Of a DNA stretch of 64,000 nucleotides, positions 34,124 through 45,640 are shown piece by piece. The stretch covers positions 9,042,501 through 9,106,500 of the forward strand of contig NC_037092.1 in assembly GCF_002994745.2 (NCBI RefSeq), written 5' to 3'. Within the stretch, counting starts at the first letter, position 1, and each line of letters begins with the position of its first letter. This DNA is from Rosa chinensis. Its lineage: Eukaryota > Streptophyta > Magnoliopsida > Rosales > Rosaceae. The notes below the pieces were generated by a model. The model did not search any database. It had not been told where the DNA came from and worked only from the letters and a program-made list of their open reading frames with translations. The position numbers and the translations under genes were made by a program.

Positions 34124-36945
34124 TGTGACGTCCCGAACCCGGATTCACCGGTTTACTAGTCATTTGGACAGTAAACAACTTTTACTTTCACTTTTACTGT
34201 CGTTTCAATGCTTTTAGGGGGCCCTAAAAGTTGACTTTTTGTTTGGGTCAAAATTTGAGAAATTTTCCTTCATGAAGGTTGTAGAGGACGTTAAACCGAG
34301 CGCGTGCATATGTGGTACGTAAAAATCGGACTTCGTATGTGAGAGTTATGGCCAAAAATGTGAAGTTACTGTTCATGGTAATTTTTGATTAAAATAGAAA
34401 TTTACCCCGGGTAGGTTTCCATTTTCCGGAAACCCACCCCAGCTCTTTCTCTCTCCTCTCCCCCGACCTCTCTCTTCTCCGGTTCGACCATTTTCCCTCT
34501 CCCTCCGATTTCCGGCGATTCCGGCCACCAACCGGCGTGCCACCGGTCACCAGAGGAGCGCCTCCTCCCTCCGAGCGCCCTAGCAACCTTGGTTTTCCAC
34601 GATTTGGCCGGAAAACCACGGATCGAAGGAAAAACTCCTCCGGCTGCAGTTTGAAGCTTTTGCCGATTTCCGGCGATTCCGACCACCTCCGGTCCCCATC
34701 TCGCCGTCGAAGGTTCGGTTTTCATCACTGATCATTTCCCCTATGGCCTTGTATCACGATTTGTTGTGTAGATGCCGAATCGACGAATTGAAATTCTAGG
34801 GTTCTTGAGGATTTCTGGGTTTTTGTTCATTGAATCGATTTCGGCCATTTTTAATTGTTATTTGGGAATGTTGTAGTTGAGAAGTTGAATCAGTGTGTTG
34901 AGAAGGTGCTACTGCCAAATTTTGGTGGCCATCGGAGATGGTGGCGGCGGCGCCGCCACTGTGGGCGGCGGTAGCGGCGGCTAGGGTAGTTTATAAATTT
35001 CAATTTTTAGCTAGTTAAATTCTATAATTATCATTGAGCTTATATATGAAGTTTGGTGAATTTTGGAGGAGTTTGGAATTGTTTGTGAATTTTCGAAGTT
35101 TGGAGTTTTGTGGTGGAATTATGGGAAATCCGGCCGTCGGATTTTCCTTGTTTTCATTATGGAATATGTAAATTGAGGAATTAGAATTGTGGAAGAGATT
35201 TGGGTTGAATTTGAGAAGTATTGGAGATAGGGATTTTCGGATTTCGTTTAAGTTCGTAATTATTTTATCGGATTGCCGTTTACGGAAATATAATTGTGTA
35301 CAGGGCAATGTCGCGAGCTACGGTTAGATGAAGGAACTCGTTTGCGTGGTTGCCAATAGTACTGTGAGTGGACATTTGTTTTTAAATTAATTCCGCATGC
35401 AGTATTATTATTATTTTCTTCCAATTGAGATTTAATTATGTTTTGAATATTTGAGATTTAGTTTATCGAGATTTATTTATGGATTACGAGATTAGTATTG
35501 AAATTCCTTCCCGAGGGTTTTTAGTAGATTTTTGAGATAGTCAATCATGAGTTATTGAATTGAGGAATGATTTTCGGGAAGTGACTGATTCAGAAAATAT
35601 TATGAGAATTTTGGATTTCGAATATCGGTTTTTATGAGGATTCATGAGTACGAATGTTTCATCGAATATTTGAGCATGATTGATTTATCGAGATTTATTG
35701 AGCTTTGAGCTCCGTACTTATCAGCTTTGAAGTTAGATTGAGTTTTCTTCCGAAAGCATTTATTGATTTACAGAGTATTTGATTTTATGCTTTCGAGGAT
35801 TTATTGAGATATTGAGGTTTGATTTAGTGAGTTAATCCTGAGTTATGCTTTCGGTGAATTATTATTGATTTATTGAAGTAATACCGAGTTTCTTTCCGAA
35901 AGCAAGTAATTGAAAGAGGTTATTTTCAGTTTCTTGAGGAGGCTATTCAGTTTATTAAGGAGGCCAGTTTTGGCGCATGCGTATCTTACCTAGTTGGCAG
36001 TCCCTTCTAGGTAATGGTCTGGTTGGCAGTCCCTTCCAGACTACAGCTCGGTTGGCAGTCCCATCCGATGCGTCACCTGGTTGGCAGTTCCTTCCAGATG
36101 ACATGAGGTAGTTGGTCGGCAGTCCCGTCTACTACCTGTGGTTAGTCGGCAGTCCCGTCTACTACATGTGGCTAGTTGGCAGTCCCATCTATCCACCGCC
36201 TCCTATTCCGGTTGGCAGTCCCTTCCGATGCGTCATCTGGGTGGCAGTCCCTCCTAGATGGCATGAGATGACTAGACAGCAGTCCTTTCTAGTCATCGAA
36301 CGAGCCTCATGAAAAGGATGTTTTTATAAGGATTGAGGATGAGATTTTAAGAGATTTCAAGATGTTCTTGTTACGTGATTGAGATTTCAGTAAAGAGGAT
36401 GATTAAGAGTGTTTTCAAGATTGTTACTGCATGCGAGATTTTAGAGAATAACTTGGGAAAGCATTAAGTTTTACTTATTCATTTGAATTACTTATTTTTC
36501 GTCCACTCACTCTAACGGATTTTAAATGTTTTCCCCTGGGCCCTTCGGTTTTAAATGCCCAGTTTGCAGGCCAGTTTAGCTTGAGGTCGAGCGTACTTGG
36601 GGTTGAGGCATAGCTGTCATAGCTTCCGCATTATAAAAGCATCGGTCATTTATCTTGCTTTCTATTCTCTTGTTCGCCTGTATATTAGATTGCTCTGATA
36701 ACCTATGAGATTAATATTCTCAAGTTTTAGGAATTTTGGTGATATGAGAGATGTTGTGATATAGGGAGCAGGGTGGCTCCAGGAGAATAAGGATGGATGA
36801 TTTAGAAGTGTAATTGTTTTTCTACAGGTTTTGGGTTGTCCATTTTTTTGGGAAGTTCTGTCAAATTTTTGGTAGAATTTCTTCTAAGGTGGGCCCCGCA
36901 GGGCCTCTTCGGATTTCAGGGTGAAACCCGGGGCGGGTCCTGTCA
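34124..36945. mobile_element. 2.8-kb solo LTR
   Basis: A TGTGACGTCC...GGGTCCTGTCA block is flanked by AATAT on both sides (34119-34123 and 36946-36950), a 5-bp target duplication. It holds no gag-pol, so I read it as a solo LTR left by recombination. Its length suits large Ty3/gypsy elements, but the orientation and superfamily are inferred. Inside are a GC-rich stretch with possible coding look-alikes (34430-34735) and the hairpin array at 35986-36297. Confidence 0.8.
35986..36297. repeat. Array of about ten hairpins with constant loop, variable stems
   Basis: The 13-nt consensus TTGGCAGTCCCTT starts at 35994, 36023, 36052, 36081, 36116, 36146, 36176, 36212, 36241 and 36276, spaced 29-36 nt. 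Each is bracketed by arms that are complementary to each other but differ between units. Perfect stems: TTACCTAG/CTAGGTAA, GTCTGG/CCAGAC, TCGG/CCGA, AGGTAGT/ACTACCT and GATGACTAGA/TCTAGTCATC. GTCACCTGG/CCAGATGAC pairs at 8 of 9 and GTGGCTAG/CTATCCAC at 7 of 8. CATCTGG pairs with CTAGATG with one wobble. The units at 36146 and 36212 keep only about 3 bp. The array lies in the right third of the solo LTR. Confidence 0.9.
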
Positions 36946-36950
36946 AATAT

Positions 36951-37091
36951 AGGTTTTCGTATAATTTGATAACTCTTTATCCTATCAAAAACTTCAAAAT
37001 GATAATGTTGCGTACTCAACACTAAACCCGAAAAGCAATGTGAGTTTCTATTGGACTACCAAGCATGGAGGATGTGATAAAAGACCAAACG
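36951..37091. other. Short spacer between two elements
   Basis: Host sequence between the solo LTR and the TIR element at 37092. Nothing was recognised. Confidence 0.4.
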
Positions 37092-39749
37092 GTGGCGGAG
37101 CCAGAGACTTAAGGTTACTGGGACACAAAAATAAGATAATAATATCATAACACAAAAAATCTTGGAAAATAACAACAATTTTGTAATTGAGTTGAGAGTC
37201 GATACATGTTGCAACTATGCTTTTCTATTTTAAAGAGTTTTCCAAATCACCAAAAAGTAACAATGAGTGATGGAGCTAGAACTTCATCCTATGTGAGGAC
37301 TTTTAGAAATTGAAAAGAAAAAAATTTAGAACTCAAATTATATATCAAAATTTTAATGAAATCCGATGAAAAAATTTGACAGAAATATTATATCTAGAAA
37401 TAAGATTAATTTTAAGATAAAAATATTATTAAAATTATGTCAAATTTATAATAGCAAGCAACTTGAAAAAATAGTAATTCTAATAATAACAGTTTTGAAA
37501 GCTCTAATTAAACCTTGGAAGAAAAGCAAAAAAACATATAGAAAATTACATGCAAGTGTCATTTTGAAACATAAATTAGCCATAATGCCACCAAAGTTTT
37601 TTTGTACACATAGGGCCACTTTTATCTTAAAATTATTTCCATCCTGACAATTTTGCCCTTCGTGGAAGAAAACTGACTCCATCGATCAGTCTCTCGCCAA
37701 AACGAAAGAAATTCACTCTCTCTCTCTCCCCGATGAGAAAACCCTTCCTCACCATCTTGCTAAACTCCGAAAACTCCCTTCCTCACCATCTCGCTCGGCT
37801 CCGGCGGCACCCTTCCTCAACGCCATCGCCGTTTCTGTCGCCGATTCCATCTCTATTACCTTTCTCAATCGAAGCGGACCCGAACGGAGAAGAGCCAGAG
37901 TAGATTCTCACCATCTCCGCGCACGAGGATAGCGTCGCCGGAAAATGGCTCATCGAGGTCCTTAAATCCACCACCTCTAACACCAATCCGACTATCTCAC
38001 GATCCCGCAGCGCAAGGCGAGAAGGATGGAGGTGAATTTGATCTGATCTGATCTGATCGGCGTCTTCTAAACAGCTGTGTCGTTCAACTCCGGTATCCTT
38101 ACACTCCTCGTGGAGATACGAGGTCATCGCTGTCCTCTAATTCAGCTTGAGCGGATTCCAGATCATGTTCTTTGTCGTCGGGCCTGAGCGCAATCGGCCC
38201 TAATTCATCATCGTCGTTAAGCTTCAGGTTTACCTTCTGTTTCCATATCACATCTCGGAGCTAATTCAGCCTAGGATTATTTGATTTTTGAACATTCGGA
38301 GCTTAACAATTCTTAAGTTTGATTTACTAAGTATTTGGACTCCAAATTTCTTGAGTTTGATTTGCTGTAAGAATTGAGAAACCTCTACATGATTACAAAT
38401 TGTTTAGAGTGATTGGAATTAATAGTTAAGTTTGATGTTTAAGTGAATTTGTGATGGAGTCATGAAGTAATTACTTGAAGATTATGTTAGTTTGGATTTT
38501 TAATTATGGGATTAGTGATGGGTTTACAGGAATATGTGGGCAGGCTTCAGTTGTGAGCTGGTTTTGAAGGAGCGAATTTTTCCAATTTGTATCAGTGTTA
38601 TGTAAGCAGAATTCCAATAGTTGATGTGTATTCGATGTCGTAGAATTACCGAGTGGCTGTTGTGTCATGATAAGAGACTTGCGTTAGATCATCAAGTGCG
38701 GCCAAAACTCTCTCTATTTATCTAAGATGCGGTTTTCAATGTTGGTAAGAGTAGCTTTCGGAGTTTGTGAGAGTAATTTTCGGAGTTGGTGAAAGTAGTT
38801 TGTTATTGTTGGTGAGAAGAGTTTTTGATGTTGATGATAGTATCTTTTGTTGTTGGTCAGAGTAACTTTTGGTGGTAATGATTGTAGCATTTTGCGGTTG
38901 TGATAGTAGTTTTTGACACTGGTGAAAATAGCTTTTGTTAGTAGTAAATGTAGTTTTTTTGCGGTGGTGGTAGTAGTTTTTGATACTGGAGTAGCTTTCT
39001 AGTGTTAGTGAGAGTAAGTTGTTGGTATTAGTGACAGTAACTTTTATTGTTGGTGAAAGTAGCTTTTGGTATTAGTGAGAAAAACTTTTGCTATTCGTGA
39101 GAATAGTTTTCTTTTACTGGTGAGAGTAGCGTTGTTGCTGGTGACAGTAGCTTTTGTTAGTGGGGATAGTAGTTTTTGGTTTTAGGGAGCATAGGTCTTT
39201 TTGGTATGGAGTACCTTTTGTTACTGATGACAGTAGCTTTTGTGACATCGTCGGAGGTTACCAGAAATCTCATCATAGTAGCTTTTGTTGCTTGCGACAG
39301 TAGCTTTTGGTGTTAGTGACAGTAGCTTTTGTGGTCGCCGGAAGTCGGTCGGAGTTCACTGGAAGTTCGTCGGAGGTTGGCCAGAGACCCGCCAGAGTTG
39401 GCCGGGGACCTCAGTGGAGAGGAGAGAGAGGATGATTGTTAACTTTTTACTCTAGTGGCATTTATGTAAATATATTAATTTTATATCCAAAATTTAATAC
39501 ATTTTTTATTTTAGTGGCCTTATGAGGGAAACAAATAGTTGGTGGCCTTACGGCTAAAAAAACATTCAAATATGCACTTATATGCAATTAACCCAAAAAA
39601 ATACTGAAGTTAGCAAGAATCGAACCTTAGATATGCAATGTAGGAAAAAGATGCCAGACCACTGCATTATGCAAGCCACTTACATTACTGGGTAACTCTA
39701 ACTGCTTATAAAATAAAAAGTTTATTGGGTCCCTATGTGGCTCCGCCAC
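37092..39749. mobile_element. TIR element with GTGGCGGAGCCA ends
   Basis: The ends are GTGGCGGAGCCA (37092) and its exact inverse TGGCTCCGCCAC (39738-39749), a terminus seen on many plant DNA transposons. I could not find a target duplication, so boundaries and superfamily (hAT-like at a guess) are tentative. The interior has CT-rich, leader-like sequence at 37690-38240 with no intact frame, and a 22-bp minisatellite at 38742-39332. A tRNA-like B box (GGTTCGATTCTTGC on the minus strand, about 39610) is also present. Confidence 0.55.
38742..39332. repeat. 22-bp degenerate minisatellite
   Basis: About 25-28 units of roughly GAxAGTAGYTTTTGxTRTTRGT, mostly 21-23 bp each, repeat with strong drift. 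The strand is G/T-rich throughout. The period is not a multiple of three and stops occur, so it is not coding. Confidence 0.8.
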
Positions 39750-39974
39750 TGCTTTGAATCTTTCTAACTAGTTACTCAGACGTCCAATTTGATTAGCCTA
39801 CAAAACTAACTCCATAACTCATTCTCACCGTATCTCATATTTCTAAGATCAATGTACAATATATTTTCTCCAAAAAAAAAAAAATCAATATACAGTATAT
39901 GTGACAACCATTAATCTTAATCTAATCTTTAGACATTTGGGTCCATCAAATATAGAAGTTGAAAATAACTACAT

Positions 39975-40088
39975 TTTTTTTTTATCAGATATACAACTCA
40001 AATGCTACAACTAGTCTATCGTGGGTCGAACTTACAACCTCTCACTTACAAAGGGAAAACTATGTCACTAGACCAAATGGTACTGAGT
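39975..40088 (-). mobile_element. tRNA-derived SINE
   Basis: On the minus strand the block has an A-box-like TGGTCTAGTGAC and a B-box-like GTAAGTTCGACCC, and ends in an A-run. Flanks are AACTACAT (39967-39974) and AACTTACAT (40089-40097), a near-perfect target duplication. Confidence 0.55.
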
Positions 40089-40091
40089 AAC

Positions 40092-40528
40092 TTACATATT
40101 TTTGAAAGATGTTTTAATTTTCTATTATTCTTTTAATTAATTTACTATTGTATTCTAATTATTATTATTATTATTATTTTTTACCAAATAGCTTAGTATT
40201 ATGACCCACCCTCTACGCGCTACGTCAAATTTGAACCATGTAAGGCCACCCTAAAGCAACCTAATATTAGGGTATGCCACTGCACAAGTAACCAAGAAAA
40301 CAATGTTAGGGTTTAAAACCGTAGTCCATCGTAACTTATTCAAAAAACCGTAGGTTCACCCCACGCGCAGAGCCTAGGGTCAATTAAGAAACTAAAAATA
40401 AGAAAACAAAAGCCCAAGACTTGGTACAAAGGCCTAGACGGCTAGACCCAAAATGAACAACTTCAACTCCAACAAGGCTACCAAATGAGGCCTAAACAAC
40501 GAGAGCAGCAAAACCCTACCATCAGTAA
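40092..40528. other. Intergenic, probably degenerate retroelement
   Basis: The composition resembles the retroposon at 33 kb (phrases such as GCCTAGGGTCAATTAAG and GGCCTAGACGGCTAG), but I cannot place it in a family. No gene was seen. Confidence 0.35.
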
Positions 40529-40789
40529 GAGCAAGTTCACCCGTTGAGGTTGGCTGGTCAAGACTATTCACTGCTTTTTGCCTTTCATTTCCACCCTTTT
40601 TCTTTACCAGTCAGATACCGTTCACAAAAAGTCACCAAATGTCAGTTAGCAGGTCAATAAATTGACCCAGAAAGTGACACAGAGTGACTTTTGTGAACAG
40701 TATCTGACTGGTCAAGAAAAAATGTGGAAATGAAAGGCAAAAAGCAGTGAATAGTCTTGACATGCCAACCTCAACGAGTGGACTTGCTC
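40529..40789. mobile_element. 261-bp foldback MITE (Tourist-like)
   Basis: The left half (GAGCAAGTTCACCCGTTGAGG...) is inverted on the right (GAGCAAGTCCACTCGTTGAGG... in reverse complement) over about 110 bp. This leaves a short centre, so the transcript would fold into one long hairpin. TAA flanks both ends (40526-40528 and 40790-40792), as for PIF/Harbinger MITEs. Confidence 0.85.
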
Positions 40790-40792
40790 TAA

Positions 40793-42567
40793 GAAATACT
40801 CGATCAACCAAATAGGCCGGAAACAGTCTCCCGATCCGCCCACGAACTGGCCAACCAACGAGCACCGCCACGAACCAATACTCATCCCCTCACCGGAGGA
40901 GACCCACATCCATGCATAAAGACCGATCTGATGTCGGGAAATCAATCACGTACGTACATCCCCTCTAAAGAGAGAGATGAAGAGGAGAACCCATATTTCT
41001 ATATGGATAAGTAGGAAATCCTAATTCTCTGCTAAGAAATACTCGATCAACCAAATAGAACAGCAAATCACTCAAAATTTGATTAGCAAAACAAACGAAA
41101 TAGGAAATTTTTTTCCCAATAGATTTTCTCTTTTATCTCATAGTTTTTGAAAGCTTTCTTCAGATCAAATAAACTAGGATACTGATCTTAATTAGAGGAC
41201 AAATTCTACTACACAGACCAAACTAGAGTACATACATAACGATAATTTTCACATAAACATTTGAGTGCAGAAAAAATTAATTAGCCTCACACATTTTTTT
41301 TTATTTTAACACTACACTTTTCTTTTTCATAACACGCAGCGAAGCAAAGTACGTAGCAAACTTCACATTACCATGCATGCAAACTCAGAAACGTAAAGTA
41401 CAAAGGTTGCATTACATGACAACCCTTCAAGAGGCTGAGCAGTTTGCCAGAAATACGATGACCGTTGTACGGGCATTCTACACTCCAGTGCTCACCGGCC
41501 ATGCCAGTCGCTTACAATCGCTCCTCCCTTTCATTTGATAGCCACGCTAATAATTGAGTTTTTTCGGGACACAATTCACGTTACGAGCATGCAAATGAAG
41601 TGTTCATCCACCAAGGAACAAATAAAACATTTACCATAATTTGACATCTTGGTACTTATATTCCAAACAATCTTTTAGACATGCAATCCCTAAAGAATGT
41701 GGCTGAGAATAATGTAATGCTTGTGGTTGCCAGAGCAGGGACTAATTTCTAAAGAAAGCATATAAGTAGTCCATGGCCATCAAAACTAATTCTATTGATC
41801 AAGAATTCATAACTACATCTTTATTATTATTTTTGAGATTTTTATTGAAGAAAGTTTGTCGGTGCATATGCTCTTTTATTTTAAAAAATACCCACGGATT
41901 TCGTATTAAAGATGTTTCGCTTTTTTTCTTTTCCTTTTTTTTTTTAGCTTTTGAGATCATCGTCTTTTATTTTTTAGATTATTGCCAACAAGTTTCAACC
42001 GCCAAAAGTCTTCAAAAGTGCGACGGCATAAGAAAAGAATTGAAATAACTCTGATCGCGAAATCAACAAAACACAGCCAGGACTTCGATGAGACTTTCTC
42101 AACGGTCATAACTCAGATGGTATATATGCTTTTCCTTTTGATTTTACCGTTTCTGCCAGCATTTAATTTTTTGCCTCAGCTTTTGTGAACGAATTTATTT
42201 TTTTATTGAAAATTTCGACCTTTTAGGGAATTATATGTTTCAAATGCATGCGGTGCAAAATTTACCTGTTTACAGGCTAATTGACTTGCCACCTCACTAC
42301 TATGATTTGGCAAACTTCCCCCAAGTGAGGCCCAACATCGTTAACTACACAAGATCGAGGCTGTTCTACTCTCATTTATATAGCATGAGGCTATAACCTC
42401 CGCACTAAAATCGCATGACTAGCATCTCATATATAGTGAACTTGTGAAGAGATGTGCTAAATAGACGATAATTCATAACCAAAGCAAATAAAAGAAATAA
42501 ACAAAGGATTTTATATATACATATCCATTATTGTTTAAGATATTGGAGGAAATTAACAACTTCATAA
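40793..42567. other. Intergenic; one 27-bp direct repeat
   Basis: No gene was recognised. CTAAGAAATACTCGATCAAC and the following CAAATAG occur at 40789-40815 and again at 41032-41058, so about 240 bp next to the MITE may have been duplicated or inserted. Confidence 0.45.
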
Positions 42568-42662
42568 TATTAGTGGAGACACTTGAGAAGTTTTCTTTCA
42601 AAATTGGAAGAAACAAAAAAGGAGGTGGCAATAGAAATAAGCAAAGTGACAATAATAACCAT
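42568..42662 (-). pseudogene. 5' relic of the BXL beta-xylosidase gene
   Basis: The minus strand from ATG (42662-42660) reads MVIIVTLLISIATSFFVSSN then RKLL. This is clearly the signal peptide of the gene at 18208 (MATIVSLLV...[15 protein letters not shown]). Homology ends at about 42568 with a stop soon after. The upstream 42663-42806 matches the BXL promoter (AAGCTACATATAT, TATCAGATAAAATCTTTCAAA) as a single unit, not a triplicate. Nothing of the other six exons is present. It is a truncated duplicate of the gene's 5' end in the same orientation, 24 kb away. Confidence 0.85.
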
Positions 42663-42943
42663 GGTTACTCCTCTCTCCTCTCTCGAGCTAGGTGATGATG
42701 GAAATATCAAGCTACATATATAGTATAGTTGGAGTGATATAGTTTTTTTTTTCTTCGACTTATCAGATAAAATCTTTCAAATTGACTTATTCAGATAATT
42801 AGATAAAATTTAAGTTGATAGATTTGATATGGATATGTAATATGAGATCTGAGGGTGGTATATGTAATAAAATGATGGAATAAGAAAACAAATGACAATG
42901 TATTCATTGCAGTAATTCACTAATAGATGTGTATTTTTTTGAG

Positions 42944-43650
42944 AAAATGTTCATTTACCCAAATTTGAGCTATACTAACCCCATTTACTCAAACAACTTA
43001 TAAGATTGCCCACTTACCCAACAAATTACATATTTTTTGCCCTAATACCCAATTAAATTATTTTTTTATTAATTTTTGGGACAATTTTGCCCTTTCTCCC
43101 TTTGTCACTTAGAGAGAGAGAGAGAGACTTCACCGGACTCCGGTCGCCGGAATCCGGTATCCTGTTTTATTGCCCCCAATAAACTTTTTATTGCCTTCCA
43201 ATAAACTTTATTGCTCCCTAATAAAAGTCTTCGGCGACCTCTTTGCAAACTTCTGGCAACTTCCAGACCAATGATCGGAGTCCGACATACTATTTTATTG
43301 CCCCCTAATAAACTTTTTATTGCCCCCTATAAACGTTATAAAAATTTATTGAGGGGTAATAAAAGTCTCCGGCGACCTCTTTGGAAACCTCCAATGACGG
43401 GTGATAGGATTCTGGCGGCCGGTCACCGGTGATCAGATTCCGAGGGTCAGTGACCTGATTCCGGCGACCGGTGACCGGATTTCCATGACTGGTGACCGGA
43501 GTCCCATGAGGTCTTCAATGACTTTTTAATTATATAAAAGGCAAACTTGTCTTTTTACATTTAAATTCGATAAGTGGACACACAAAGTAAGTGAGCATTT
43601 ATTGGGCCTAAATTGGATAAATGGTCAAGAGCCCTATTTTTTTTGATAAA
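42944..43650. mobile_element. Possible MULE-type MITE
   Basis: The ends are roughly inverted (TGTTCATTTACCCAAATTTGAG on the left; TGACCATTTATCCAATTTAG from the right in reverse complement). The interior alternates TTTTATTGCCCCCTAATAAAC-like units and CCGGTxACCGG motifs, and has a short (GA)n tract at 43112. No target duplication was fixed. Confidence 0.35.
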
Positions 43651-43937
43651 AAATGGTGGTCCATAGTGGGCTACCACTCTGGGGGTACATGGATTAGTTC
43701 GTCCGCCTCCCCATGGGTATTTTATCTAAGATAGCCAATTAATAACTTTTTTTTTATGACAAAAGAAAATTACAATAGAAAAGAGAAACCCTGTACAACA
43801 CCACCAATTAATAACTTGTATATAGATATGATTATTTTATTTCTTTATTTTTTTTTAACTTAATATTCTCCTTCATGGCCCTACCCAAAGATATGAAGGC
43901 CCAAGTACTGCTCGATCTTAGGCTTTTGTAGCCCTAA

Positions 43938-44530
43938 GAGCATCTGCCACGGTACCCTTTAATTGATAGGCCATATAGCCATATATGGCTTATGCCATGT
44001 AATCATTCTAGAGAATGTTTGATACACGCTGCCACCATAATGCATAATTGATAAGGTATAATTCAAACCCATTATGTTATACTTCTTGTAACGGCTAATT
44101 TTTTTATTTTTTCCAAAAATTCCCAACGGCTAAGTTACCGTCATGATTATGTATAGAAATAATTTAGCCCAAATATATTCAATATTAGGCTCAAATGAAA
44201 TATCTAAATGTGAACTTCGCAATGGTATAGTTTTTATTATTGACAAATTTTTAGAAATAAAATTTCACGAGAAAAGGAAATTGTAATTAAAACCGAAAAA
44301 GGACACAAATGGAATAAAAATTCTATAAGTTGAATGAAGAGGGGTAAAAGAGGAATAAAAGAATTAAACAATATAATATTATATAGAGATGGCTTACCTG
44401 GTTGCAAGCCATATATGGCATGGACCATAAACCATATAGCAAAAAAATTTCTTGGGAATTGTAGAATGCCTTATCATGGGAGAGAGTAATAGGCTATATA
44501 TGCCTTTATACCATACGGTGGCAGATGATC
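43938..44530. mobile_element. 593-bp Tourist-like element
   Basis: The ends GAGCATCTGCCACGGTA and (reverse complement) GATCATCTGCCACCGTA are inverted, flanked by TAA (43935-43937 and 44531-44533). Subterminal GCCATATATGGC palindromes occur on both sides. There is no transposase. Confidence 0.75.
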
Positions 44531-44533
44531 TAA

Positions 44534-45632
44534 GAGTTAAATAGGCAAGTAGGCTGTCTTTTTCACAAATATGTTTAGCCCAAGCCCTGCTCATGGGCCA
44601 ACAAAGCTCACCTAAAGCTTGCCCTGTACTAGGCCAGTGATTTGTGAAATAATATTAACTTTTTTTTAAAACTAATTTGATTAAGTCGGAAATCAAACCC
44701 ATTTTTTAAAATTTTAATCTTTTCAAATCCACCTATTAAATAAAAAATAATAATAATATGTATTGATTGATAAAGGAAATCAAATGTAAATTTACTATTT
44801 GTAGTTCAAATGAAATTACGATACATTTAACATACTTATTTAATATGCTCTAAATAATTAATTCATATAAAAAATAATAGTTCTTTTGTAATTTTCATGG
44901 GCAGGGCTAAGCTGGCCCTATACTTTACTAGAATGGACAAGACTTGAGCCGGCACAGGGCTTCAAAAGCAAACCCAAACCCTACCTTATGTAAAATGGGT
45001 TGGGCTAAGCCCGCTCAAGGGGCAGGACCAACTCATAGCCCAAAAAATAATGCTGGACTTGGGCATGCCTGTTGGTCTTGGATTGATTTTGTAGGTGTAA
45101 TCAATACGATAATATTTTTGATACACACAAAATTATTCTGGATAATATTTTTATGGATCATGAATTGATATGCAGTTTTCTAAAAAGAATTCTGAAAAAT
45201 ATAAAATAGCAAGGAAGTTAGATGTGAATATTTGATCATAGACATCTAATTACTTTTTCATATGTTTGCGACTTAAATCCATTGAAATGTGGATGTTTTA
45301 TGAAAATGTAAATGAAAGTTTAATGCAAAGTCACAGAATTTGAAAAGAGGTAGAGAGATATCAATAAAGGGTTTGCAAGCTATGTGAAACTAGAAACATC
45401 ACATAACTTGAACATAAAAACTAAGTTAGAGGGATCGTTTGACCCTTCTCGACCAACTCTAACTATGCCTTTGAGTGGGAGGTCATGAGTTACACTAAAA
45501 AAAGACTAGTTTTTGTGATTATAAGTTGTTAATGCGAAAAAAAAAAAGAAAAAAAAAAAGGAAACAATCTGTAAATTATCTGAAAGGCTCCAAACTTTAG
45601 CTATTTTCACAGTTTCCCAAGTTCGGAACCTC
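44534..45632. other. Intergenic upstream of TAF1
   Basis: GGGCAGGGCTAAGC/GCCCAAGCCCTGC motifs in opposite orientation at about 44575 and 44900 suggest a degenerate hAT-like remnant. The last few hundred bases should hold the TAF1 promoter. No gene was seen. Confidence 0.35.
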
Positions 45633-45640
45633 TATAAATA
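45633..45640 (+). promoter_or_regulatory. TATA box of TAF1
   Basis: TATAAATA about 30 nt before the expected transcript start near 45665. A leader exon follows, with a donor at 45700 after CAG, and a leader intron ends at 46055, 12 nt before the ATG. Confidence 0.6.

Noticed and set aside
34389..34735. Coding sequence in the GC-rich part of the solo LTR
   Set aside because: Several overlapping frames on both strands are equally open because of composition. No protein family is recognisable.
35986..36297. CRISPR-like regular repeats
   Set aside because: This is a plant nuclear window, the constant part is only 13 nt, and the variable parts are the complementary arms of each hairpin rather than spacers. 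There is no cas gene.
37783..38127. Minus-strand frame of 114 codons in the TIR element
   Set aside because: Low resemblance to anything known and no splice or start context. The region looks like CT-rich leader DNA captured by the element.
39600..39690. tRNA gene, from a GGTTCGATTC-type B box on the minus strand
   Set aside because: The A box and acceptor stem are poor and no cloverleaf can be drawn. More likely transposon or SINE-derived.
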